Source: Sulfitobacter sp.
GTDB lineage: Bacteria > Pseudomonadota > Alphaproteobacteria > Rhodobacterales > Rhodobacteraceae
DNA length: 50,150 bases
NCBI GenBank assembly: GCA_024637305.1
Contig: JAGXFI010000054.1
Span: 1-50,150, forward strand
Direction of reading: 5' to 3'
The notes beneath the pieces are model-generated. The model searched no databases. It worked only from the letters and a program-made list of their open reading frames with translations, and was not told the origin of the DNA. Of this stretch, positions 16,914 to 25,360 are shown piece after piece. The stretch's first letter is position 1. Each line of letters starts with the position of its first letter. The position numbers were made by a program, and so were the translations under genes.

Positions 16914-18681
16914 GACAACGCACCATGTGACCGGGGGACAATTCGCGAAGAACAGGTGCTTCAGTGCCTTCAAAGCGGAACATCTCGGGCCAGCCGGAAG
17001 GCTCACCGGCCCCCTGGGCGACCAGATCCAGATCAATCGGGCGCGAAAGATCCGGTTCCGGCTGGGCGGCGATCAGCGCGCGGGTATATGGGTGGCGCGG
17101 ATCGTGGAACAGCGTTCCGGGCGGGGCCTGCTCTACGATGACGCCCGCACGCATTACCGCGACCTCGTCGGCGATGCGCGCGACGACGGCCAGATCGTGG
17201 CTGATGAACAAATAGCTTAGCCCGGCTTGGTCGCGAATGTCTTCCAGCAGGGTCAGGATCTGATCCTGCACGGACACATCCAGCGCCGATGTCGGCTCGT
17301 CGCAAACCAGCAGTTTTGGATCCAGCGTCAAGGCCCGTGCGATGGACAGACGCTGGCGCTGCCCGCCCGAGAACGCATGCGGATAGCGACCCAGCATATC
17401 CGGGCTCAGGCCCACAAGCTGGAGCGTCTGCGCTGCCTTCTCGCGGCGTTCCGCGCGGTTTCCGATTCCGTGGATCTCCAGCGGTTCTGTCAGGGCTTGC
17501 TGTATACGCATCCGGGGGCTTAATGACGAAAACGGGTCTTGAAACACCATCTGCGCCTGACGCTGGAAGCTGCGCCTTTGGGTCTCCGTCATGTTGTGTA
17601 CGTTGATCGGTTCCGCGCCCGGCACTGGACGAAACAGGACCTCGCCGCCGGGGTCCGGCTGAACCGCCCCCAAAGCGACCTGCGCGCAGGTGGTTTTACC
17701 CGAACCGCTTTCGCCCACGACGGCAAGCGTCTTGCCCCGTTGCAACGACAGATTTACATCGCGGCAGGCAGTCACTGCAACCGGTCCGCGCCAGCCACCT
17801 GCGCGCATGGTAAAGCTCTTGGAGACATTGCGGATGTCGAGGATCAGATCGTCATGCGGCATCGCGCGTGCAGGGCTCGGCGTGGCGGGGATCATCGGGG
17901 CCGCCGCGAAAAGTTTGGCGGTGTAAGCATGTGCCGGCGCACCCAGGATATCCGACGCACGCCCCGATTCCATCACGCGGCCCCGGTTCATCACGACGAC
18001 CTCGTCGGCCATGTTCGCCACAACACCCAGATCATGCGTGACAAGGATGACGGCCATGCCGATCTCGGCCTGCAATTCCTTGATAAGGCCCAGCACCTGC
18101 GCCTGTGTCGTGACATCCAGTGCCGTCGTCGGTTCGTCGGCGATCAGCAGCTCGGGCCGACCGACCATCGCCATCGCGATCATGGCGCGTTGGCGCATAC
18201 CTCCCGACATCTCGAACGGATAGCTTCGCCATGCCCGTTCGGGATCTGCAAAGCCGACCCGGTCGAATTGTGCCAGCACCTGTCGCTTGGCCTCAGCGCG
18301 GCTGATGGATTGATGCAGGTGCAGGACTTCGGACACCTGATCGCCGAGCCGGTGCAGCGGCGATAGCGAGCGCATCGGTTCCTGAAAGATCATGGAAATC
18401 TGGCTGCCGCGTAAATCCCGCATCCGGCGCTCCGGCAAAGTCAGCAGGTCCAGTGCAGCGCCGTCAGTGCCAGGTGTCCAGCGTATGCTGCCACCGCGCA
18501 ACTGCGCGGCCTTGGGGAGGATTCGCAGAATCGACCGGCAGGTCAGTGTCTTGCCCGACCCGCTTTCGCCGACCAGCGCCAACGTCCGCCCTTTTTCCAC
18601 GCGAAAGCTGACGTCTTCGACCACGGCGGCCGCATCGCCAAATCCAATCGTAAGCGATGATACGTCCAGCAGTGCGGCCAT
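16906..18681 (-). CDS. ABC importer ATPase with two nucleotide-binding domains (YejF/DppD-DppF fusion type)
   Basis: A 591-residue ATPase that energises the importer. Domain 1 (about 5-255) has Walker A GESGSGKT, signature MSGGMRQR and Walker B LLIADEPTTALD. Domain 2 (about 285-560) has Walker A GESGSGKT, signature FSGGQRQR and Walker B LLVCDEPTSALD. Each is followed by the oligopeptide-importer C-terminal region, so no second ATPase gene is needed. It is the first gene of the operon, which runs ATPase, binding protein, permease B, permease C, and diverges from the methyltransferase gene at 18817. Confidence 0.95.
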   Translation of the reverse strand: MAALLDVSSLTIGFGDAAAVVEDVSFRVEKGRTLALVGESGSGKTLTCRSILRILPKAAQLRGGSIRWTPGTDGAALDLLTLPERRMRDLRGSQISMIFQEPMRSLSPLHRLGDQVSEVLHLHQSISRAEAKRQVLAQFDRVGFADPERAWRSYPFEMSGGMRQRAMIAMAMVGRPELLIADEPTTALDVTTQAQVLGLIKELQAEIGMAVILVTHDLGVVANMADEVVVMNRGRVMESGRASDILGAPAHAYTAKLFAAAPMIPATPSPARAMPHDDLILDIRNVSKSFTMRAGGWRGPVAVTACRDVNLSLQRGKTLAVVGESGSGKTTCAQVALGAVQPDPGGEVLFRPVPGAEPINVHNMTETQRRSFQRQAQMVFQDPFSSLSPRMRIQQALTEPLEIHGIGNRAERREKAAQTLQLVGLSPDMLGRYPHAFSGGQRQRLSIARALTLDPKLLVCDEPTSALDVSVQDQILTLLEDIRDQAGLSYLFISHDLAVVARIADEVAVMRAGVIVEQAPPGTLFHDPRHPYTRALIAAQPEPDLSRPIDLDLVAQGAGEPSGWPEMFRFEGTEAPVLRELSPGHMVRCHV

Positions 18682-18816
18682 GTCGTCCTTGATCCTTGTC
18701 GGTTAGAGTGAAACCGATATTTTGCGCTGCGTCCAGTGGCGCAAAGACTGTCCGTGGGTTAACTTTGGGTCGACGATCCATCTGCTATGGGTCCAAGCAT
18801 GCGAGGAGCATCTATA

Positions 18817-19308
18817 ATGAGCCGACTGGATCATTTCATCGCCCGAATGGTGTCACAACGTGCGTCCATAGACTTTGCCGTTGCAAAGACGGCCCATCTG
18901 GACGGACCGGTGTTCGAATTGGGTCTGGGCAACGGGCGGACCTACGATCACCTTCGGTCGCGCGTCGAAGGCCGCGATATTTTCGTGTTCGAGCGCGCTA
19001 TCGCCTCCCATCCTGATAGCACGCCGCCCGAGGGTCGGGTGATCCTTGGTGATGTGCATGATACGCTTCCTGCGGCGCTGAAACGTTTCGGGCCGACAGC
19101 GTCCTTGGTTCACGCGGATCTGGGGGGGCACAATCCAGCGAAAAACGATGCTTTCGCGCGTGCGATTTCACCGCTGGTAGAGCCGCTGCTGGCACCCGGC
19201 GGACTGATGGTCGCAAGCGACCGAATGTATTTTGACGCCCTCGAAGACGTCGATCTGCCAGAGGGCGCTATTCTCGACAGATGCTTCATCTACCGAAAAC
19301 CGGGCTGA
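18817..19308 (+). CDS. Class I SAM-dependent methyltransferase, Methyltransf_17-like
   Basis: A 163-residue protein with a SAM-binding start VFELGLGNGRTYDHLR (about 33-48), a short Rossmann core and the C-terminal MVASDRMYFDALEDVDLP. It resembles a small methyltransferase family seen mainly in alphaproteobacteria whose substrate is unknown. The in-frame ATG at 18787 is rejected in favour of 18817, which has GAGGAG upstream and gives MSRLDHFIARM. It diverges from the ABC importer operon across 135 bases. It is a single-gene unit with a long gap after it. Confidence 0.8.
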   Translation: MSRLDHFIARMVSQRASIDFAVAKTAHLDGPVFELGLGNGRTYDHLRSRVEGRDIFVFERAIASHPDSTPPEGRVILGDVHDTLPAALKRFGPTASLVHADLGGHNPAKNDAFARAISPLVEPLLAPGGLMVASDRMYFDALEDVDLPEGAILDRCFIYRKPG

Positions 19309-19377
19309 CGTTCGCCGTCAAGCTGCGCTGCATTCTTGGCTTGCGCGAAGTTGCGACTCCTTTTAGCTTCGTCTCAA

Positions 19378-19400
19378 ATAGCGAAACAGCGTTTCGCTAT
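19378..19400. promoter_or_regulatory. 23-bp perfect inverted repeat (operator or terminator candidate)
   Basis: ATAGCGAAAC (19378-19387) and GTTTCGCTAT (19391-19400) are perfect complements around AGC. No T-run follows. The core CGAAAC-N3-GTTTCG has the symmetry of IclR- or GntR-type operators, but it could also end the methyltransferase transcript, whose stop is 70 bases upstream. Confidence 0.5.
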
Positions 19401-19595
19401 GCAAAATTGCCTCTGCGGGGAAGGGCGGCGTCAGTGCGAATAATCGATCTCGCGTTTGACCTGTGCGCTTTGCCAACCGAGCCAGAGTCCGCTCCGCGGG
19501 AGTTCGGGCAAAAAGGATACAACCAACCGCTGGGGCAGGGGTTTACCATCACGCCCGCTTCGCTAGGTTGTGCGGCGATAGTCAATGCCCTGCTG

Positions 19596-19634
19596 CCTTG
19601 GACGCGCGGCCCCAAAGGCCTGCAGCGTCCAAGG
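19596..19634. promoter_or_regulatory. Long inverted repeat with 10-bp arms
   Basis: CCTTGGACGC (19596-19605) and GCGTCCAAGG (19625-19634) pair perfectly. Inside the loop GGCC and GGCC can pair again around CCAAA. As RNA this is a strong two-step hairpin about 95 bases before the operon start; as DNA it could bind a dimeric regulator. Confidence 0.5.
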
Positions 19635-19655
19635 TGGACCCCACGCTGCGTGAAA

Positions 19656-19669
19656 TGCTGCATGCAGCA
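19656..19669. promoter_or_regulatory. 14-bp palindrome TGCTGCATGCAGCA
   Basis: A perfect palindrome 60 bases before the GTG start of the first fatty-acid gene. It may be an operator. No bound family is recognised. Confidence 0.35.
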
Positions 19670-19728
19670 ATATACAGCCAGCGCGGTTGTCCTGCGCAAG
19701 CGCGGATAAAAGATAAAGGAGAGACGAG

Positions 19729-21828
19729 GTGAGCGATACCGTAAGCTATACCAGAAAGGATGACGTGGCGATCCTGCGCATCACCAATCCTCCCGTGAAC
19801 GCGCTTAGCCAAGCGGTGCGTGCCGGTCTGATGGATGGGATGGACCGCGCCGAAGCCGACGACGGGGTGCGTGCAGCCCTGATCGTAGGCGACGGGCGTG
19901 CCTTTATCGCGGGTGCCGACATCACCGAATTCGGCAAGCCGCCGCAGACGCCTTACTTGACCGAAGTTTGCAACCGGATCGAATCCTCGCCACTGATCTT
20001 CGTCGCTTCGATGCATGGCGTGTCGTTGGGCGGCGGGCTGGAAATCGCACTGGGTGCGCATTACCGCGTGGCGCAACCGGACGCCCGCGTCGGGCTACCC
20101 GAAGTTCATCTGGGCCTGATCCCCGGAGCAGGTGCAACACAACGCCTGCCACGGCTGATCGGTGTGGAAAAATCGCTTGATCTGATTACCAGCGGTCGCC
20201 ATGTCAAGGCACCGGAGGCGCTTGAGATGGGTATTGTTGACCACGTCGTTGACGGAGATCCGCAGGAAGTGGGACTTTCCTATGTGCGAGAGCTGCTTGA
20301 CGGAGGCGCGGAACGGCGTCCCGTCAGCGCCATGGACAAGCCTGCCGCAATCGATTGGGACGGGGCCTATGAGGCGGCGCTTGCCAAAGGACGCGGGCAG
20401 GTCGCGCCGGCCGAGGCGGTGCGTGCCGTGCAGGCCAGCGTCGAACAACCGTTTGACGAAGGCCTCGAGACTGAACGCCGTATCTTCATGGAACTGATGG
20501 AAACCGATCAGCGGCAGGGCATGATCCATGCGTTCTTTTCCGAACGTGCCGTGGGTAACCTGCCTGAATTAAAGGGGGTAGAGCCGCGCGCCCTGCAAAG
20601 CATCGGTATCATTGGCGGTGGCACGATGGGGGCCGGTATCGCCACGGCGGCGCTGTTGGCGGGCTTCAATGTCGTGTTGATCGAAATGAAGAACGAAGCC
20701 GCGGAAGCGGCGCGCGAACGTATCGCCGGCAACCTTCAGGGCGCGCTGAAGCGCGGCAAGATCACGGATGCGAAATACGATGCGATGCTGACCAACGGCC
20801 TTGAGGTGTCGGTCAATTATGACAGCCTGGCATCTGTGGACATGGTGATCGAAGCGGTGTTCGAAGACATGGGCGTCAAAAAGGATGTCTTTGGCAAACT
20901 TGACGCGGTGTGCAAGAAGGGTGCCGTGCTGGCGACGAACACCTCTTATCTGGATGTGGACGAAATCGCGGCCAGCACGTCGCGCCCCGCAGATGTGATC
21001 GGGCTGCATTTCTTCTCGCCCGCGCATGTGATGAAACTGCTCGAAATCGTGGTTGCGGATCAGACTGCGCCGGATGTCGTGGCGACCGGCTTTGCGCTGG
21101 GCAAGGCGCTGGGCAAGGTCAGCGTGCGGGCGGGCGTGTGCGACGGCTTCATCGGAAACCGCATCCTTGCGACTTACCGCACCGCTGCCGATCATATGGT
21201 GCTTGACGGCGCGTCGCCCTATCAGATCGACAAGGCGCTGACCGACTTCGGCTTTGCGATGGGGCCATTTGCGGTGGCCGACCTTGCGGGGCTCGACATC
21301 GGATGGGCAACGCGCAAGCGAAAAGCCCCGGATCGTCACCCGGACGAACGTGTGCCGACGTATATCGACTGCCTCTGCGAACAGGGACATTTCGGCCAGA
21401 AGACCGGCAAAGGCTATTACATCTATGAAAAAGGTGCCCGCCGTGGCGTCCCGAATCCAGAGATCGAAGATCTGATCACCGCAGAACAAAAAGAGCTTGG
21501 CATCACCCCCCGCGACTTTACCGACGCGGAGATCCTGCGCAGGTACATGGCCGCAATGGTCAACGAGGCCGCCAAGGTCTTGGGCGAGGGCATCGCCCGC
21601 CGGCCGCTGGATGTGGATATGACACTGCTCTTTGGCTACGGTTTTCCGCGCTACTGGGGTGGGCCGCTGAAATGGGCGGACCTGCAAGGGCTCCCCAATC
21701 TTCTCGAAGACATTAAATCCTACGCCCGCGACGACCCGTGGTTCTGGCAACCCGCCCCGCTGCTAGAGCAACTCGTGGCCGAGGGCCGCAATTTCGACGA
21801 TCTGAACAAACAGGCCGCCAAGGCTTAA
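19729..21828 (+). CDS. Bifunctional enoyl-CoA hydratase / 3-hydroxyacyl-CoA dehydrogenase (FadJ/PimF-like)
   Basis: A 699-residue cytosolic beta-oxidation enzyme. Residues 1 to about 200 are an enoyl-CoA hydratase domain with the oxyanion-hole segments FIAGADITEFG and GVSLGGGLEIALGAHYRVA and the Glu-bearing GLPEVHLGLIPGAGAT. The NAD-binding Rossmann motif IGIIGGGTMGAGIA starts near 290, followed by the dehydrogenase C-terminal domains (DGFIGNRILATYR, GPFAVADLAGLDIGW). Start is GTG with AAAGGAG upstream. It catalyses hydration and oxidation of enoyl-CoA to 3-ketoacyl-CoA. It leads an operon whose two acyl-CoA dehydrogenases resemble PimC and PimD, so it may be the PimF counterpart. Chain-length range unknown. 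Confidence 0.93.
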   Translation: MSDTVSYTRKDDVAILRITNPPVNALSQAVRAGLMDGMDRAEADDGVRAALIVGDGRAFIAGADITEFGKPPQTPYLTEVCNRIESSPLIFVASMHGVSLGGGLEIALGAHYRVAQPDARVGLPEVHLGLIPGAGATQRLPRLIGVEKSLDLITSGRHVKAPEALEMGIVDHVVDGDPQEVGLSYVRELLDGGAERRPVSAMDKPAAIDWDGAYEAALAKGRGQVAPAEAVRAVQASVEQPFDEGLETERRIFMELMETDQRQGMIHAFFSERAVGNLPELKGVEPRALQSIGIIGGGTMGAGIATAALLAGFNVVLIEMKNEAAEAARERIAGNLQGALKRGKITDAKYDAMLTNGLEVSVNYDSLASVDMVIEAVFEDMGVKKDVFGKLDAVCKKGAVLATNTSYLDVDEIAASTSRPADVIGLHFFSPAHVMKLLEIVVADQTAPDVVATGFALGKALGKVSVRAGVCDGFIGNRILATYRTAADHMVLDGASPYQIDKALTDFGFAMGPFAVADLAGLDIGWATRKRKAPDRHPDERVPTYIDCLCEQGHFGQKTGKGYYIYEKGARRGVPNPEIEDLITAEQKELGITPRDFTDAEILRRYMAAMVNEAAKVLGEGIARRPLDVDMTLLFGYGFPRYWGGPLKWADLQGLPNLLEDIKSYARDDPWFWQPAPLLEQLVAEGRNFDDLNKQAAKA

Positions 21829-21843
21829 CCGAAGGGAAACATC

Positions 21844-23037
21844 ATGGACCTGAGCTATACCGACGAGGAAAAGGCCTTTCGTGAAGAGGTACGCACCTTT
21901 CTGGCGGAGAAACTGCCCGAAGACCTGAGCGCCAAGATCAAGGGCGGCAAGGAACTGGTCAAATCGGACGTCGAGCGTTGGCACGCGATCCTGAACGAAC
22001 AGGGATGGCTTGCGCCGAACTGGCCCAAAAAATTCGGCGGTGCCGAATGGAACGCCGTGCAAAAGCACATTTTCGAGGAAGAAGCAGCGGCGCATCACGC
22101 ACCCCGCATCGTGCCGTTTGGGCTTGGTATGCTTGCACCTGTGTTGCAGAAATTCGGCTCCAAAGAGCAGCAGGATTACTGGTTGCCCCGTATCCTGTCC
22201 GGTGAGGACTGGTGGTGTCAGGGCTATTCGGAGCCCGGTGCCGGATCAGACCTCGCATCGTTGAAAACCAGCGCGGTGCGAGAAGGCGATCACTACATCG
22301 TCAACGGGCAGAAAACCTGGACCACATTGGGCCAGCACGCCAACATGATCTTTTGCCTTGTGCGCACCGACAAGGATGTAAAGCAACAGGAAGGTATTTC
22401 GTTTCTGCTAATCGATATGGATACGCCCGGCGTCGAAGTTCGCCCGATCATCCTGCTTGACGGCGGGGCGGAGGTCAACGAGGTCTGGTTCACGGACGTC
22501 AAGGTCCCTGTCGAGAACCTTGTGGGCGAAGAGAACAAGGGTTGGACCTATGCCAAGTATCTGCTGACGCATGAGCGGACGAACATCGCGGGCGTCGGGT
22601 TTTCCCAAGCCGGTCTGACGGCGGTGAAACGCATCGCCAAGGCAGAGATGGCTGGTGGCAAGCCGCTGATCGAGAACCCGCATTTCGCCGCACGCGTCGC
22701 GCAAGTGGAGATTGACCTGATGGCCATGTCCACCACCAACCTGCGGATCGTCTCCAAGGCGGCGGCGGGAACAGCGCCGGGGGTGGAATCGTCCATGCTC
22801 AAGGTCAAGGGGACGATCATCCGTCAGGAAATCAACGACCTCGCGCGCCGCGCAGCAGGCGTCTATGCTATGCCCTTCGCCTCAGAGGCCATCGAGGGAT
22901 CAAACGAAGCTTTGCCTGACCCGTTGGCCGCCGGCCCCGTGGCGGCACAATATTTCAACAACCGCAAACTGTCGATCTTTGGCGGATCGAACGAGATCCA
23001 GCGCGGGATCATCGCCAAAGTCACGATGGGAGGGTAA
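21844..23037 (+). CDS. Acyl-CoA dehydrogenase (PimC-like, large subunit)
   Basis: A 397-residue FAD-dependent dehydrogenase. It has an N-terminal helical domain, the FAD and substrate segments QGYSEPGAGSDLASLKT and KTWTTLGQHA, and the C-terminal GGSNEIQRGIIAK. It makes the trans-2-enoyl-CoA used by the preceding hydratase. It is followed three bases later by a second, shorter acyl-CoA dehydrogenase, an arrangement known for the two-subunit pimeloyl-CoA dehydrogenase PimCD. The ATG has AAGGGA before it. Confidence 0.92.
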   Translation: MDLSYTDEEKAFREEVRTFLAEKLPEDLSAKIKGGKELVKSDVERWHAILNEQGWLAPNWPKKFGGAEWNAVQKHIFEEEAAAHHAPRIVPFGLGMLAPVLQKFGSKEQQDYWLPRILSGEDWWCQGYSEPGAGSDLASLKTSAVREGDHYIVNGQKTWTTLGQHANMIFCLVRTDKDVKQQEGISFLLIDMDTPGVEVRPIILLDGGAEVNEVWFTDVKVPVENLVGEENKGWTYAKYLLTHERTNIAGVGFSQAGLTAVKRIAKAEMAGGKPLIENPHFAARVAQVEIDLMAMSTTNLRIVSKAAAGTAPGVESSMLKVKGTIIRQEINDLARRAAGVYAMPFASEAIEGSNEALPDPLAAGPVAAQYFNNRKLSIFGGSNEIQRGIIAKVTMGG

Positions 23038-23040
23038 ACC

Positions 23041-24174
23041 ATGAATTTCGAACTGACCGAAGAGCGGCAAATGCTGCAAGACAGCCTGCGCCGTTTCCTG
23101 CGCGACCGCTACGATACGGCAACGCGCAACAAAATACTGGAGTCAGACAGCGGCCTTTCCGAAGCGATCTGGTCCGAACTGGCCGAACTTGGCGTCATAG
23201 GGGCGCTGTTTACCGAAGAGCAGGGCGGCTTTGGCGGCAAGGGCTTCGACATCACGACCGTGTTCGAAGAGCTTGGCCGTGCGGGCGTCGTGGAGCCGTT
23301 CATGGAAACTGCCGTTCTGGCGGGCGGGCTGATCGCCGACCTCGGGAACGAGGAACAGCAAGGCCATGTCGAAGAGATCATCAGCGGTGCATTGCAACTG
23401 GCCTTTGCCCATGGCGAACCCACCAGCCGCTACGATCTGTTCCGCGTGTCAACGACAGCCACTGTCAAGAGCGATGCGGTCGTCTTGTCGGGTCGCAAGG
23501 CCGTCGTGCTGAATGCCGAGGCCGCCGATATGCTGGTCGTTTCCGCCCGCGAAAGCGGTGATGTGGCAGACGAGGACGGCATTTCGTTGTTCCTTGTGCC
23601 CAAAGACGCGAAAGGTCTGACGGTACAGGGCTATGCGTTGCTGGCCGGTGGCCGGGCGGCCGAGGTGACGCTTGATGACGTTACCCTGCCCGCGTCGGCC
23701 CGCCTCGGTGCGGCCGGCAAGGCGGCACACGCCATCGAAGCGCGCATCGCCGCTGCGAATGTCGCCCAGGTGTCCGAGACCTTGGGGGCAATGGAAACCG
23801 CAACCAGGCTGACCAAAGACTATCTTGGCACCCGCAAGCAGTTTGGCCGCCCGATCGGGACGTTTCAGGCGTTGGCACACCGCATGTCGGACATGCTGAT
23901 CGAGATGGAGCAGGCCCGTTCTGCCGTCATCAACGCCGCAGGCAACCTTGAATCGGACCGCAAGGTGCGGGAAAAACATGTCTCGGCTGCCAAGAACCTC
24001 ATGGGCCGCACCGGTCGTCTGATTGCCGAAGACAGCATCCAGATGCATGGCGGTATCGCGATGACGCAGGAATACGAACTGGCGCATATCGCCAAACGCA
24101 TCGTCATGGCCGACCACCGGTTCGGCGACACCGATCACCATCTGGAGCGTTTCATTGCCTTCTCCGCTGCCTGA
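23041..24174 (+). CDS. Acyl-CoA dehydrogenase (PimD-like, small subunit)
   Basis: A 377-residue acyl-CoA dehydrogenase, more divergent than its neighbour, with ELTEERQMLQDSLRRFL at the start and FGRPIGTFQALAHRMSDM and QMHGGIAMTQEYELAHIAKR in the C-terminal domain. The FAD region around 125-165 is poorly conserved (FAHGEPTSRYDLFRV), as in PimD-type partners, so it probably works as a heteromer with the gene before it. Its end overlaps the thioesterase gene by 20 bases. Confidence 0.9.
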   Translation: MNFELTEERQMLQDSLRRFLRDRYDTATRNKILESDSGLSEAIWSELAELGVIGALFTEEQGGFGGKGFDITTVFEELGRAGVVEPFMETAVLAGGLIADLGNEEQQGHVEEIISGALQLAFAHGEPTSRYDLFRVSTTATVKSDAVVLSGRKAVVLNAEAADMLVVSARESGDVADEDGISLFLVPKDAKGLTVQGYALLAGGRAAEVTLDDVTLPASARLGAAGKAAHAIEARIAAANVAQVSETLGAMETATRLTKDYLGTRKQFGRPIGTFQALAHRMSDMLIEMEQARSAVINAAGNLESDRKVREKHVSAAKNLMGRTGRLIAEDSIQMHGGIAMTQEYELAHIAKRIVMADHRFGDTDHHLERFIAFSAA

Positions 24175-24583
24175 GGACGCCAGCCTGATCCGCGACGAAA
24201 CCGGCACGCAAAGGTTGATCGGATACGTCGCGGACGTGTCCGACCCCGCCTATGGTCGCTGTTATCTCGACGTGGGACCGCAACATCTGAACCGCCATGG
24301 GGCGTTGCATGGCGGCATTGCCGTGACGATGCTTGATAATGCGTCAGGGCTTGCCGGGTCGCTGACCGTCGATTCCACCGGGCGTGCGCCATTCCTGACC
24401 GTTTCGATGAACACACAGTTTATCGGGTCCGGAAATCCGGGCCGCGTCACGGCGACAGCGCGTGTTACGGGCGGCGGTCGCAGCATCATCTTCATTGACG
24501 CGGAACTGGTTCATGAGGACGGAACAGTGATCGCCAGATCCACAGGCGTGTTCAAACGGGTTCCACAGGAGAAATTGACATGA
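24155..24583 (+). CDS. PaaI-family hotdog thioesterase
   Basis: A 142-residue hotdog-fold acyl-CoA thioesterase with the motif HGALHGGIAVTMLDNASGLAG (about 47-66), including the HGG turn and the Asp that acts in PaaI-type enzymes. No ATG precedes this motif. The TTG at 24155 has GGAG seven bases upstream and starts the protein inside the preceding gene, so I take it as the start. It may free CoA from dead-end acyl-CoAs. The stop overlaps the next start as ATGA. Confidence 0.87.
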   Translation: MPSPLPEDASLIRDETGTQRLIGYVADVSDPAYGRCYLDVGPQHLNRHGALHGGIAVTMLDNASGLAGSLTVDSTGRAPFLTVSMNTQFIGSGNPGRVTATARVTGGGRSIIFIDAELVHEDGTVIARSTGVFKRVPQEKLT

Positions 24584-25350
24584 CCGCAAGGCTAGAGGAT
24601 GCGGGTGACCGCCTGATCGTCTGGAACGGCAATACCCATAAGCGGGGCGCGCTGTCCGAAGACCTGTATCGTTGCATCATGGAGGCGATGGAGGGTGCAA
24701 GAGATCCCAAGATCCGCAGTGTGATCCTGACCTCCGAAGGTCCGTTTTTTTGCGCCGGCGGTGACCTCAATGTCCTGATCGCCCGGCGCGACCTGAGCGA
24801 GGCGGAACGCCGCGACAAGATCGAGGGGCTGCACGATCTGGTGCGCGCGATCCGTGCCTGTCCCGTCCCTGTCATCGCCGCCGTCGAAGGCGGGGCCGCT
24901 GGTGCCGGGCTTTCGCTGGCGCTGGCCTGTGATCTGATCGTTGCGGCCGAAGACGCGAAATTCACGGCCGCCTATGTCAAGGCCGGGCTGGTCCCCGATG
25001 GCGGACTGACGGCGCATCTGGCGCGTGTCCTGCCCCGCCCGCTGGCGATGGAGATGTGTCTGCTCGCCCGTCCGGTCGAGGCCGCGCAAATGCACAGTCT
25101 GGGTGTGGTCAACCACCTCAGCGCATCTGGTCAGGCAATGGCCCTGGCCAGTGCGCTTGCCGATCGCCTTGCCGCGGGTCCACGCGCCGCGCAAACTGCG
25201 ATCCGCAAGCTGGTGTCGGACGCCTACGAGACATCGGAGGCAGAGCAACTGGATCATGAGCGTGACGCGATGGCACATGCCTCCGGCGCGGATGAAGCCG
25301 CAGAAGGCATTGCCGCTTTTCTCGAAAAACGCGCACCGAATTACAGATAG
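24580..25350 (+). CDS. Enoyl-CoA hydratase/isomerase family protein
   Basis: A 256-residue crotonase-fold enzyme. The two oxyanion-hole segments are FFCAGGDLNVL (near 50) and EGGAAGAGLSLALACDLIVAA (about 102-122). The position of the catalytic Glu in KAGLVPDGGLTAHL carries Asp-Gly instead of the usual Glu-x-Gly, so isomerase rather than hydratase action is possible. It is coupled to the thioesterase by ATGA at 24580-24583. It is a second crotonase beside the one fused in the 19729 gene, perhaps for unsaturated or branched intermediates. Confidence 0.88.
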   Translation: MTARLEDAGDRLIVWNGNTHKRGALSEDLYRCIMEAMEGARDPKIRSVILTSEGPFFCAGGDLNVLIARRDLSEAERRDKIEGLHDLVRAIRACPVPVIAAVEGGAAGAGLSLALACDLIVAAEDAKFTAAYVKAGLVPDGGLTAHLARVLPRPLAMEMCLLARPVEAAQMHSLGVVNHLSASGQAMALASALADRLAAGPRAAQTAIRKLVSDAYETSEAEQLDHERDAMAHASGADEAAEGIAAFLEKRAPNYR

Positions 25351-25360
25351 GATCAGCCGA

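Larger units (their letters stand above)
19309..19728. other. 420-bp leader region before the beta-oxidation operon
   Basis: No gene is recognised in this gap. It contains three perfect inverted repeats, listed separately, and an AAAGGAG ribosome site just before the GTG start at 19729. The promoter of the fatty-acid operon must lie here. Confidence 0.55.

Noticed and set aside
20569-21750. 393-codon minus-strand frame over the hydratase/dehydrogenase gene
   Set aside because: Antisense shadow of a conserved enzyme; no ribosome site and no domain.
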